DNA from: an uncultured Eubacteriales bacterium
Lineage (GTDB): Bacteria; Bacillota; Clostridia; Oscillospirales; CAG-272
NCBI GenBank assembly: GCA_900545935.1
Contig: URAP01000032.1
Location: 1 to 20,336, forward strand
Length of the DNA: 20,336 bases
Direction: 5' to 3'
This document shows, in pieces, positions 14,064 to 20,196 of this stretch (the stretch's first letter is position 1; each line of letters begins with the position of its first letter). The notes beneath the pieces are model-generated. The model was not told the DNA's origin. It worked only from the letters and a program-made list of their open reading frames with translations, and made no database searches. Both the position numbers and the translations under genes were made by a program.

Positions 14064-15729
14064 CGCTGATAGACTCCTTCAGCTTAGTCAATGCGATCTT
14101 GGTCTCCGCAGCCGTTTCACCGAGCAGCGAGGCGATCTCCTGAACTATACGCATCTGCTTATCTACGACCTTGTCCGCTATCTCGACCGTCTGGCGGCTG
14201 ATATCCTCTTTCTTCTGTCTCTGATTCTCCTCCTCGGTAACATCGCGGAGGATACAGAGTATCAGGTGATATTCGCGGTCGTAGACAACCGTTTTTTCGA
14301 CGTATTTCTCATATTCGGCAAGATATTCACGCTTTCCGTGAACGCCGCGCAGCGTCTTGGCAGCCGACTGAAAATCGGAGGGATCGAGTACGCGGACAAC
14401 GCTGTCTCCGAGAATATCCGATGCAGAGCGAAGATTGAGTATCCTCTGTGCCGCACGGTTTATCTGCTGCACCTCGAGCTTTTCGTTCAGAACGATAAGC
14501 CCGTTCGGTGTATTGCGTGCGATGGTATCCGAAAAATTCTCAGCCTTATCCTTTAGGTACGGCAGGCACATCGATATCTCGGCCTTACCGTGCAGGATGG
14601 CGATCGCCTTTTCGCGGCAGGTATCGTAGCCGCAGGAGCCGCAGTTCAGCTCGTCTGTCGGCTTTATCTTGCCCATCTGACGCAGCGTCTCGGTTATCTC
14701 GGTCTCGGTAGGGTCGGTCAGCCGCTGCGTGATTATCTCAAACTCCTTATGAAGTCCGGTGCTATCCGGCTGCTCGACCTCAAAATCCTCTTGTCCTGCA
14801 TAGCGCGAGACGGCAGCATAGTCACGCACCGGCGCGCTGTGGAATTTTTCCATTACCGGGCCGCCGATACAGCTGCCGACGCAGGCGGACATTTCTATAA
14901 AGCATCCGCGCAGCGAGCCTCTCTCGATATCCCGCAGCGCCGCCATGCAATTCTCTGTACCGTCTATCGCCATATAGGCATAATCCGGATTGTCGAGCGC
15001 CATGGTTTTCAGTATACCGCCGGTAGTCGGGAAGAAGCGCGCACGGCTGTGCACCTCCGAATCCATCCGCTGCTCCGGTGCTATTCCCTCTCGCTCAAGC
15101 CATGCCGTCAGCTCATCAAAGGTCAGTACGGCATCGACAATGCCCTCATAATGTTGTGCCTCATCCTTTTTCGCAACGCACGGTCCTACAAATACCGTCT
15201 TTGCATTCGGGATGCGCCGCTTGATATCAAGACAGTGCGCCTGCATCGGCGATACCACATCCGCAAGATACGGCAGCAGCTTCGGAAAATGCTTCTGTAT
15301 CAGCAGGTTGACCGAGTGGCAGCAGGAGGTAATGATAACATCCCTGCCCTCCTCACGAATCAGATGCTCGTATTCGCGCTTTACGATGGTCGCGCCGATC
15401 GCCGTCTCCTCAACATCGTAAAAGCCGAGCTTCTTGATCGCGTCGCGCATCGCCTCGATACCGACGCCGTCGTAGTTTGCGACAAATGACGGTGCAAGAC
15501 TTACCACCACCGGATCGCCGCTCTGTAACAGAACCTTCACCTTCTCGGTCTCATCTACAATCTGCTTTGCGTCCTGAGGGCATACGACAAAGCACTGACC
15601 GCACATGATGCATTCGTTTCCGATTATAAATGCCTGATTTCCCGAGAAGCGAATTGATTTGACGGGGCAATGGCGGATACACTTATAACAATTTTTGCAG
15701 TTTGATTTTTTGAGCGTAAGGCACTCCAT
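14056..15729 (-). CDS. hydS: HydS-like sensory [FeFe]-hydrogenase with PAS domain (group C)
   Basis: A 557-residue putative H2 or redox sensor. In order: two ferredoxin [4Fe-4S] motifs (Cys11/14/17/21 and Cys40/43/46/50); an H-cluster domain with TSCCHS (134-139), FVGPCVAKKDE (180-190) and EMSACVGSCIGG (279-290); a PF04060-type four-cysteine Fe-S module (Cys363/366/371/388); a PAS domain (about 400-497); and a helical tail (505-557). The usual TSCCP proline is His138, and the third motif has SAC/SC in place of MAC/GC, departures from the catalytic enzyme encoded two genes downstream. PAS plus helix in place of electron-transfer partners suggests signalling. The ATG lies 6 bp after the ferredoxin stop. 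Confidence 0.9.
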   Translation of the reverse strand: MECLTLKKSNCKNCYKCIRHCPVKSIRFSGNQAFIIGNECIMCGQCFVVCPQDAKQIVDETEKVKVLLQSGDPVVVSLAPSFVANYDGVGIEAMRDAIKKLGFYDVEETAIGATIVKREYEHLIREEGRDVIITSCCHSVNLLIQKHFPKLLPYLADVVSPMQAHCLDIKRRIPNAKTVFVGPCVAKKDEAQHYEGIVDAVLTFDELTAWLEREGIAPEQRMDSEVHSRARFFPTTGGILKTMALDNPDYAYMAIDGTENCMAALRDIERGSLRGCFIEMSACVGSCIGGPVMEKFHSAPVRDYAAVSRYAGQEDFEVEQPDSTGLHKEFEIITQRLTDPTETEITETLRQMGKIKPTDELNCGSCGYDTCREKAIAILHGKAEISMCLPYLKDKAENFSDTIARNTPNGLIVLNEKLEVQQINRAAQRILNLRSASDILGDSVVRVLDPSDFQSAAKTLRGVHGKREYLAEYEKYVEKTVVYDREYHLILCILRDVTEEENQRQKKEDISRQTVEIADKVVDKQMRIVQEIASLLGETAAETKIALTKLKESISDE

Positions 15730-15735
15730 CTGATA

Positions 15736-15996
15736 TCAGTCCCTTTCGTTTAATATAGGTGTTAATATCTTATCTGTAAAAAACTCCTTGAAGCTCTCCG
15801 TTGTAATACCTGTATAAACATTGTCGTCGACCGTGACCGTAACACCGACGCGGTTGCACTTGCCGGCGCAGAAGCTACCCGCAAGTGTGATGTCGCCCTC
15901 GAGCCCGTGCTCGGTTATTGCCTTTTGAAACAGCTCTACGAGCTGCTCAGCGCCTCGAAGATGGCAGGAGGAGCCGACACAGATCTGTACAATCAT
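15736..15996 (-). CDS. [2Fe-2S] thioredoxin-fold ferredoxin, second copy
   Basis: An 86-residue stand-alone version of the NuoE/HydC thioredoxin-like ferredoxin. It has MIVQICVGSSCHLRG with Cys6 and Cys11, then AGSFCAGKC with Cys43 and Cys47, the Cx4C...Cx3C pattern that binds one [2Fe-2S] cluster. It starts with ATG 15996 behind GAGGA. It lies between its paralogue and hydS and probably passes electrons to or from HydS, which has no diaphorase subunit of its own. Confidence 0.88.
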   Translation of the reverse strand: MIVQICVGSSCHLRGAEQLVELFQKAITEHGLEGDITLAGSFCAGKCNRVGVTVTVDDNVYTGITTESFKEFFTDKILTPILNERD

Positions 15997-16053
15997 TATT
16001 CCTCATACATTCCTTTCATGTCATTAGCTGAAATGCGGCAATGCGTGATATCC

Positions 16054-16299
16054 TCACGCGCCGAGCTTTCCAAGCACATTTTCGATAAAAAATTCGTCCA
16101 CCGTATCCGGTGAGACCGAAAAAAGCTCGCCGTCTGCAAGAACGCAGACCCCCTCGGCGCACCGTCCGAGGCAGAATGTGCCGGACAGGTCAACCTTATC
16201 ACCGACGCCGTGCTCGGCTACAAGCACCTGAAGCCGCTCCACCACAAGTCTCGAACCCTTGATATGGCAGGAGGAGCCTATGCATACTACAACCTTCAT
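16054..16299 (-). CDS. [2Fe-2S] thioredoxin-fold ferredoxin, first copy
   Basis: An 81-residue paralogue of the next gene: MKVVVCIGSSCHIKG with Cys6 and Cys11, SGTFCLGRC with Cys43 and Cys47. I start it at ATG 16297-16299 because the family begins at the first beta strand; a 20-residue upstream extension would be out of family. The gene ends 57 bp before its paralogue. Spacing of all four cysteines is identical in the two proteins while flanking residues differ widely, so the duplication is old rather than recent. Confidence 0.88.
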   Translation of the reverse strand: MKVVVCIGSSCHIKGSRLVVERLQVLVAEHGVGDKVDLSGTFCLGRCAEGVCVLADGELFSVSPDTVDEFFIENVLGKLGA

Positions 16300-16375
16300 T
16301 TTTGCCGTCCTGTTCCTTTCGTATTTTATATAACAGCTCCGCTGTCTTGACAGTATCATAGCCGATACTCAAAAC

Positions 16376-16421
16376 GCGCCGAAGCGTCTCGCAGATATTA
16401 TCAGACGCTCGGTGACGGCGC
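16376..16421 (-). promoter_or_regulatory. structured intercistronic RNA between kinase and ferredoxin genes
   Basis: Nested stems GCGCCG/CGGCGC (16376-16381, 16416-16421) and AGCGTCT/AGACGCT (16383-16389, 16403-16409) fill the start of the 128-nt gap after the kinase stop. No U-run follows, so it is more likely an RNA stability or processing element than a terminator. Confidence 0.45.
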
Positions 16422-16427
16422 TCCGCC

Positions 16428-17174
16428 TCAATCGTATTCTGCCGAAATAAAGGGTCGCAGATACTCGCGCTCCGCCTCATTTGCCTGCGGCAGTCTTGCC
16501 GCCGCAACTATGGGGAGCCAACGCCTGACATAGCACTGCTCGGCACCGCTGCGCTCACAGTAGAAATCGAGATAAAGCTCGGCACTCTCGTTGTCTCCGT
16601 CGCACCATAACAAGAGATAGGTTCGCGCCGCATCGGCTGCGCCGTTTCCCTGCGAGGCGTGCGACCAGTCGAGTATGTAATGCTCTCCGCTCTCGGTTAT
16701 CATAATATTTGACGGACCGAGATCGCCGTGACACAGCTTACTGTGCTTCGGCATTGCGTCAAGCCGCGAATAGAGGTCATACCGCTCGGTGGCAGACAGC
16801 TCGCTCTCGATTATATGCCGTATCATCTTATCGCGCTGACGAACAAGCTCCGGACAGCGCTTTGCGTGTATTTCGAGCTGAATATCAACGAGCCGCGAGA
16901 TATACTCTCCGCGCCGCTGCGGCTGCTCCGCCATAAGCGCTCCGAGCGTTTTTCCCTTGATATATTCGGTGACGATAGTCCACCTCCCGTCGGTCAAGGT
17001 GACCTCTCTGACCGACGGTACCGGGAGTCCGGTCTCCTCGACACGCGCCTGATTCAGTGCCTCGCTGAGCACCTCAGATTCCTTAAAGCTGCCGTCAAAA
17101 ACCTTGAGAACCTTATCGCCGTCGCGAAAAACTGTCTTATTATTGCGCAGCGCTATTATACGGTCATGCCCCAT
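16428..17174 (-). CDS. APH/choline-kinase-like protein kinase-fold enzyme
   Basis: A 248-residue kinase-fold protein. The lobe contacts are short (KVLKVFDG with Lys24 as possible ATP lysine, Glu70 region TEYIKGKTLG). The catalytic loop is CHGDLGPSNIMI (His149, Asp151, Asn156) and the metal motif is YILDWSHAS (Asp169), then NGAADAARTYLLL. That is the aminoglycoside phosphotransferase/choline kinase pattern rather than a Hanks-type kinase. As first gene of the operon containing a PP2C-like phosphatase, it may phosphorylate a protein counterpart, but a small-molecule substrate is equally possible. The ATG follows AAAGGA by 7 nt, behind an extended -10 promoter. Confidence 0.8.
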   Translation of the reverse strand: MGHDRIIALRNNKTVFRDGDKVLKVFDGSFKESEVLSEALNQARVEETGLPVPSVREVTLTDGRWTIVTEYIKGKTLGALMAEQPQRRGEYISRLVDIQLEIHAKRCPELVRQRDKMIRHIIESELSATERYDLYSRLDAMPKHSKLCHGDLGPSNIMITESGEHYILDWSHASQGNGAADAARTYLLLWCDGDNESAELYLDFYCERSGAEQCYVRRWLPIVAAARLPQANEAEREYLRPFISAEYD

Positions 17175-17305
17175 GCCGTTGTCCTTTCATCATCGTACAG
17201 CCAAACCGCATATGCCGCGTGCGCTCACCGACGGACGATGCGCCGGTCGATATCCGCAGCTTGGCAGCATTCTGCCGTTTTCAGCCGTCCTCATCATATT
17301 TTATT

Positions 17306-17314
17306 ATTATAACA
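17306..17314 (-). promoter_or_regulatory. extended -10 promoter of the hydrogenase operon
   Basis: On the minus strand TGTTATAAT is an extended -10 (TG-N-TATAAT at 17314-17306), with a poor -35, as expected for an activator-dependent promoter. The start would be near 17298, leaving a leader of about 125 nt before the kinase. An imperfect palindrome, GCACATACGCATGTGTGC (17373-17390), centred some 80 bp upstream of the start, is a candidate site for the LysR protein encoded just upstream. Confidence 0.55.
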
Positions 17315-17415
17315 AAGGTAAGGTAAAATCGGAATTGCTATTTAATCATATTCGTATTGCCTTAACAGCAACGCACATACGCATGTGTGCCGTTCGACAA
17401 TGCGCTTCGGATACC

Positions 17416-18354
17416 TTACATCACAGAGTCGCGAAACACCTTGCGCTTCGAGCGTACAAGCTCCTCGACAAACATATTGTCAAGGTCGGTGAGACGGTAG
17501 TCCTCGCGCCGTATAAGCACATCGCGGTAGCTTCTGCCGTTGTGGTCACAAGCCCTCTCGACAAGCCCGTAACGGTCGAGCATATCCCGCGGGATATTCG
17601 ATACCCACATATAGGTATCGGGATTGTCGGACAGCAGCTCGAGCTGACTTGCACGCTCGAAAACGAATATCCGACAGCCGCCGTTTTCCGGCAGCTCGTC
17701 CTTCTTGACCTCAGAGAGTGGCAGCGACGGGACATACGGATCGGCGTGCGCTATCTCGATATAGCCTCCAAGGTCCGAGCACGATATCTCCGGCAGCCTA
17801 TTCAGACGGCAGTGCTTATTCATAACAAGCACATAGCGAAACTCGGTGATAAGCTCATACGAAAGATGCTTTTCATCCATCATATCCTTATAATAGCTGT
17901 CGTAGCGGTCACTGTACCGCAGGATGCCGAGCTTGTAATCCTCGCGCAGCACATTCTTTATAGCGCAGGAAGCGTTGGTCTCCTTATAGAAAACCTCGAT
18001 ATTCGCCGCGGGATCGAGCTTTTTCGAGAACTCCGCAAAAGCGGAGGATATGTAGCTCGAGCGCGGAACGGATATGGAAAAATGCTGCTTTCCCGTCGGT
18101 CCGTTACGAAAGATATTTTCGATATCGTTTATCTGCTTCAATGCCTTTTTAGCATACATGACGAACAGCTCGCCGTCCGGTGTAAGCGTCATTCCCTTTA
18201 CACTGCGCTCGAACAGAATAACGCCGAGACTGTTCTCGAGTTCCTTTACCGCGCGAGAGAGCGCAGGCGCACCGACTATCAGCTGCTGAGCAGCCTTGTT
18301 TATCGAATGCTTCTCGGCTACGACGAGTGCGTATTTCATATGAAGCAGATTCAT
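17416..18354 (-). CDS. LysR-family transcriptional regulator
   Basis: A 312-residue protein of normal LysR length. The N-terminal winged helix-turn-helix is clear (SINKAAQQLIVGAPALSRAV, about 17-36, then KELENSLGVILFERS and MTLTPDGELF). A linker helix and a periplasmic-binding-protein-like effector domain (about 90-300) follow; the effector is unknown. ATG 18354 follows AAAAGGAGA. It lies directly upstream of the hydrogenase-sensing operon in the same direction, with a promoter between, so it probably controls that operon and possibly itself. Confidence 0.88.
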   Translation of the reverse strand: MNLLHMKYALVVAEKHSINKAAQQLIVGAPALSRAVKELENSLGVILFERSVKGMTLTPDGELFVMYAKKALKQINDIENIFRNGPTGKQHFSISVPRSSYISSAFAEFSKKLDPAANIEVFYKETNASCAIKNVLREDYKLGILRYSDRYDSYYKDMMDEKHLSYELITEFRYVLVMNKHCRLNRLPEISCSDLGGYIEIAHADPYVPSLPLSEVKKDELPENGGCRIFVFERASQLELLSDNPDTYMWVSNIPRDMLDRYGLVERACDHNGRSYRDVLIRREDYRLTDLDNMFVEELVRSKRKVFRDSVM

Positions 18355-18385
18355 TCGCGTTGTCTCCTTTTTTATCTATGACTAT

Positions 18386-18413
18386 ATTATATCACATTTT
18401 CGCGAAATTTCAA
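18386..18413 (-). promoter_or_regulatory. promoter of the LysR gene with a palindrome in the spacer
   Basis: TTGAAA (18408-18413), a 16-bp spacer and TATAAT (18386-18391) are read on the minus strand. The spacer contains the perfect palindrome TTTCGCGAAA (18398-18407), a plausible autoregulatory or repressor site. Confidence 0.7.
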
Positions 18414-18428
18414 TTATTAATAAGCAAT

Positions 18429-18452
18429 TCGCCGCCTTTGCGGCGATTTTTT
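18429..18452 (+). terminator. intrinsic terminator upstream of the DUF3842 unit
   Basis: TCGCCGC/GCGGCGA (18429-18435, 18440-18446) with a 4-nt loop precedes T6 (18447-18452). It is oriented rightward although the preceding gene runs leftward, so it would stop antisense transcription coming through the LysR gene and insulate the next promoter. Confidence 0.75.
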
Positions 18453-18453
18453 A

Positions 18454-18482
18454 TTGCATAAATTGCAGAAAAATGCTATAAT
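18454..18482 (+). promoter_or_regulatory. promoter of the DUF3842 unit
   Basis: TTGCAT (18454-18459), a 17-bp spacer and an extended -10 TGCTATAAT (TATAAT at 18477-18482) are present. The -35 starts 2 bp after the U-run of the terminator. Confidence 0.8.
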
Positions 18483-18488
18483 GGGCTG

Positions 18489-18711
18489 AAAACAGCAATA
18501 TGCGAGCCGATCGCACACGAAAAACGGCATTCGATCGGCGGTGCTAATTGCATTCTACGGGGACTCGATGCAGAAACACAGATCTTATACGGATACAACG
18601 CTTAATTCTGCCGAGGCAGAGCTGATGCCGAGCGGATACCGAGCCCGATGAGCAATCCCCTCTCGGAATACCGAGCGGCGGAAGAAAAAACAGAATACGG
18701 AGGAAGTCCGA
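18489..18711 (+). ncRNA. structured 5' leader of the DUF3842 gene (unknown class)
   Basis: About 220 nt separate the promoter and the DUF3842 start. The 5' part folds as GCAAT/ATTGC (18495-18499, 18547-18551) enclosing a perfect 8-bp stem GCCGATCG/CGATCGGC (18506-18513, 18532-18539); GCTG-AAAA-CAGC (18484-18496) competes with it. Near the gene CTCGG (18662-18666) can pair with CCGAG at 18671-18675 (AATA loop), or with two other CCGAG copies at 18628 and 18639, close to CCCCTC and to the GGAGGAAG ribosome binding site (18699-18706). It resembles a regulatory leader, possibly acting on translation, but fits no riboswitch consensus I know. Confidence 0.45.
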
Positions 18712-19122
18712 ATGAATATTTTGGTGATAGACGGTCAGGGCGGTCAGCTCGGCGGAGGAATAATAAAGGCGCTGCGCGAACGCGGAGCCGCTGCGAAAAT
18801 AACCGCCGTAGGAACAAATGCATCCGCCACCGCCGCAATGCTGCGAGCAGGTGCGGATGCCGCCGCCACCGGCGAAAACTCGGTACGTGTTGCATGCCGG
18901 AGCGCCGATATAATCGTAGGTCCGGTAGGAATAGTTATCGCCGATTCACTGCTCGGCGAGGTCACTCCGGATATGGCGGTAGCGGTCGGTCAGGCACGCG
19001 CCGTGCGTATACTTATTCCGATCAATCGCTGCGATAATATAGTTGCGGGCGTGGCTGATGTCGGTATGAGCTCACTTATCGACGACGCGGTTCAGAAGAT
19101 AGCGGCGCTCGCCGCGAAATGA
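18712..19122 (+). CDS. DUF3842 family protein
   Basis: A 136-residue Rossmann-like protein of unknown function, matching the clostridial DUF3842 family along its length: MNILVIDGQGGQLGGG (nucleotide-loop-like), ITAVGTNASATAAMLRAGAD, AATGEN, ADIIVGPVGIVIADSLLGE and ILIPINRCDNIVAGV. ATG 18712 follows GGAGGAAG by 5 nt. It has its own promoter and a long leader. The next gene, an ECF S component, has a separate promoter and leader, so any shared pathway (perhaps cofactor or vitamin related) is only suggested by adjacency. Confidence 0.85.
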   Translation: MNILVIDGQGGQLGGGIIKALRERGAAAKITAVGTNASATAAMLRAGADAAATGENSVRVACRSADIIVGPVGIVIADSLLGEVTPDMAVAVGQARAVRILIPINRCDNIVAGVADVGMSSLIDDAVQKIAALAAK

Positions 19123-19136
19123 CGGGTTTTCGATAG

Positions 19137-19162
19137 AAAGCTGCCTATGAAAGCTGCCTATG
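19137..19162. repeat. tandem 13-bp repeat
   Basis: AAAGCTGCCTATG occurs twice head to tail in the short gap after DUF3842 and 30 bp before the next -35. It could be slippage or a tandem operator. Confidence 0.6.
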
Positions 19163-19191
19163 ATAAAATTCACGACCGACTTAATTTTTGC

Positions 19192-19220
19192 TTGACACAA
19201 GCGATCCGTTATGATATAAT
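19192..19220 (+). promoter_or_regulatory. perfect-consensus promoter of the ECF S-component unit
   Basis: TTGACA (19192-19197), a 17-bp spacer and TATAAT (19215-19220) are both perfect. Such a strong constitutive promoter suggests control after initiation, in the leader. Confidence 0.9.
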
Positions 19221-19226
19221 TCTTAT

Positions 19227-19494
19227 GTAAAAGCGGTGCAGTATGTACCGCAGGCGCACGCACACGAAGTGCCGCGCGGGAGCAGAGGTTTCCAAATCAT
19301 TTAAATATACGGGTAAGTATCGTCGCGGAGGTGTGGCTTCGGTTGTTGTTCGCACTCCGACGCATTCCTTTTAGCGTGTGTGCCGATCTGCCCGAAAAAA
19401 CAAAATTATAATAATGCCGAATTTACACCGGGAAGGTGCCGATATCCCCGAAAGGATATGGTACCCTCCCGTTTTTTTCGGCGAAAGGAAAGAC
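19227..19494 (+). ncRNA. riboswitch-like leader of the ECF S component, class not recognised
   Basis: A leader of about 268 nt. A three-way-junction-like domain spans 19310-19394. Its closing helix is CGGG...ATCG (19310-19313, 19319-19322) with CGAT...CCCG (19384-19387, 19391-19394). The inner arms are CGGAG-TGTG/CGCA-CTCCG (19326-19335, 19351-19359) and ACGC/GCGT (19360-19363, 19374-19377). An upstream hairpin GCGGT/ACCGC lies at 19233-19251. The same 5' strand (19310-19322) can instead pair with 19440-19450 (CGATA..CCCG), which is the 5' arm and loop of the terminator. These pairings are mutually exclusive, the usual basis of a transcriptional OFF switch. TPP, FMN, cobalamin, THF and T-box signatures were looked for and not seen. 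Confidence 0.6.
19429..19478 (+). terminator. attenuator terminator immediately before the S-component RBS
   Basis: Three stacked helices total 17 bp: CGGGA/TCCCG, GGTGCC/GGTACC (one G-U) and ATATCC/GGATAT, with only a bulge and one mismatch and a CCGAAA loop. T7 follows (19472-19478). It ends 16 bp before the ATG, so it can only be useful if conditionally avoided. Confidence 0.9.
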
Positions 19495-20055
19495 ATGAAC
19501 AACACAAAAAATCAAAAGCTGCTTACCCTCGTTCTCGCCGCGATGTTTTTCGCACTCGGCTACTTGTTGCCGTACGCAACGGGTCAGATAAAGGAAATAG
19601 GCAAGATGCTATGTCCCATGCACCTGCCCGTGCTGCTCTGCGGCTTTGTCTGCGGTCCCGTATGGGGACTCGCCGTCGGCGCAGTGTTGCCGCTGCTCCG
19701 TTCGCTAACGACCAGTATGCCCCCTCTCTTTCCCAGCGCGCTCTGCATGGCATTTGAGCTTGCCGCATACGGTCTGCTTGCCGGCATCTTCCGCCGTGCG
19801 CTGCCGAAAAAAAAAGGCTTCATTTATGTGTCGCTCGTCGCGAGCATGCTCCTCGGCAGACTTGTATGGGGACTGGCGATGTTTATATTCACCGGTATTG
19901 CCGGAACAGAGTTTTCGTTCGCCGCATTCATTGCAGGTGCGTTTACCGGATCTATTCCCGGCATAATCGCGCAGATCGTGCTCATTCCGCCGATCGTTAT
20001 GATAGTCGAGCGTGTGTGGAATAATTCTTCCGCGACCGCTCCCGCGGTACAGTAA
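19495..20055 (+). CDS. ECF transporter S component (PF12822-like, substrate unknown)
   Basis: A 186-residue membrane protein with about six helices: 9-30 (LVLAAMFFALGYLLPYATG), two around 38-72 (MHLPVLLCGFVCGPVWGLAV), 76-100 (PPLFPSALCMAFELAAYG), 110-138 and 145-178. The small-residue AAMFFALG in helix 1 fits the docking surface of S components for EcfT. Such proteins bind a vitamin, cofactor precursor or metal and work with a shared EcfA/A'/T module encoded elsewhere; none is in the window. ATG 19495 is chosen because AAAGGA (19484-19489) is 5 nt upstream; a longer frame from 19378 would translate the terminator. Confidence 0.85.
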   Translation: MNNTKNQKLLTLVLAAMFFALGYLLPYATGQIKEIGKMLCPMHLPVLLCGFVCGPVWGLAVGAVLPLLRSLTTSMPPLFPSALCMAFELAAYGLLAGIFRRALPKKKGFIYVSLVASMLLGRLVWGLAMFIFTGIAGTEFSFAAFIAGAFTGSIPGIIAQIVLIPPIVMIVERVWNNSSATAPAVQ

Positions 20056-20082
20056 TCTTCTTTTATATCCACAAAGCAAATC

Positions 20083-20127
20083 GCCGCAGCACCGGGTCTG
20101 TCCGACCTATTGCTGCGGCATTTTTTT
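20083..20127 (+). terminator. intrinsic terminator of the S-component gene
   Basis: GCCGCAGCA (20083-20091) pairs perfectly with TGCTGCGGC (20111-20119), with an inner GGTC/GACC helix. A T7 run (20121-20127) follows, 27 bp after the stop codon begins the spacer. Confidence 0.9.
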
Positions 20128-20196
20128 CGTTCCTGTTGAATTCTGTTCGTTTCCGTTATTTTGTCATACCACTCGCGAGATACAATGCTCGAGATG

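Noticed and set aside
11277..14069. Long plus-strand open frames (480 and 396 codons) opposite the hydrogenase and phosphatase genes
   Set aside because: They are antisense shadows: the minus strand has clear Fe-S, H-cluster and PP2C motifs, and the plus products are low-complexity Ala/Leu/Arg-rich with no domain or ribosome binding site.
16199..16507. 102-codon minus-strand frame bridging kinase end and first ferredoxin
   Set aside because: It overlaps both genes out of frame and lies over a structured intercistronic RNA; no family resemblance or start signal.
17104..18381. 425-codon plus-strand frame across the LysR gene
   Set aside because: Shadow of the LysR gene and its flank; no start signal and no recognisable domain.
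19227..19494. T-box, TPP, FMN, cobalamin or THF riboswitch
   Set aside because: None of the conserved sequence signatures of these classes could be found in the leader, so no class was assigned.
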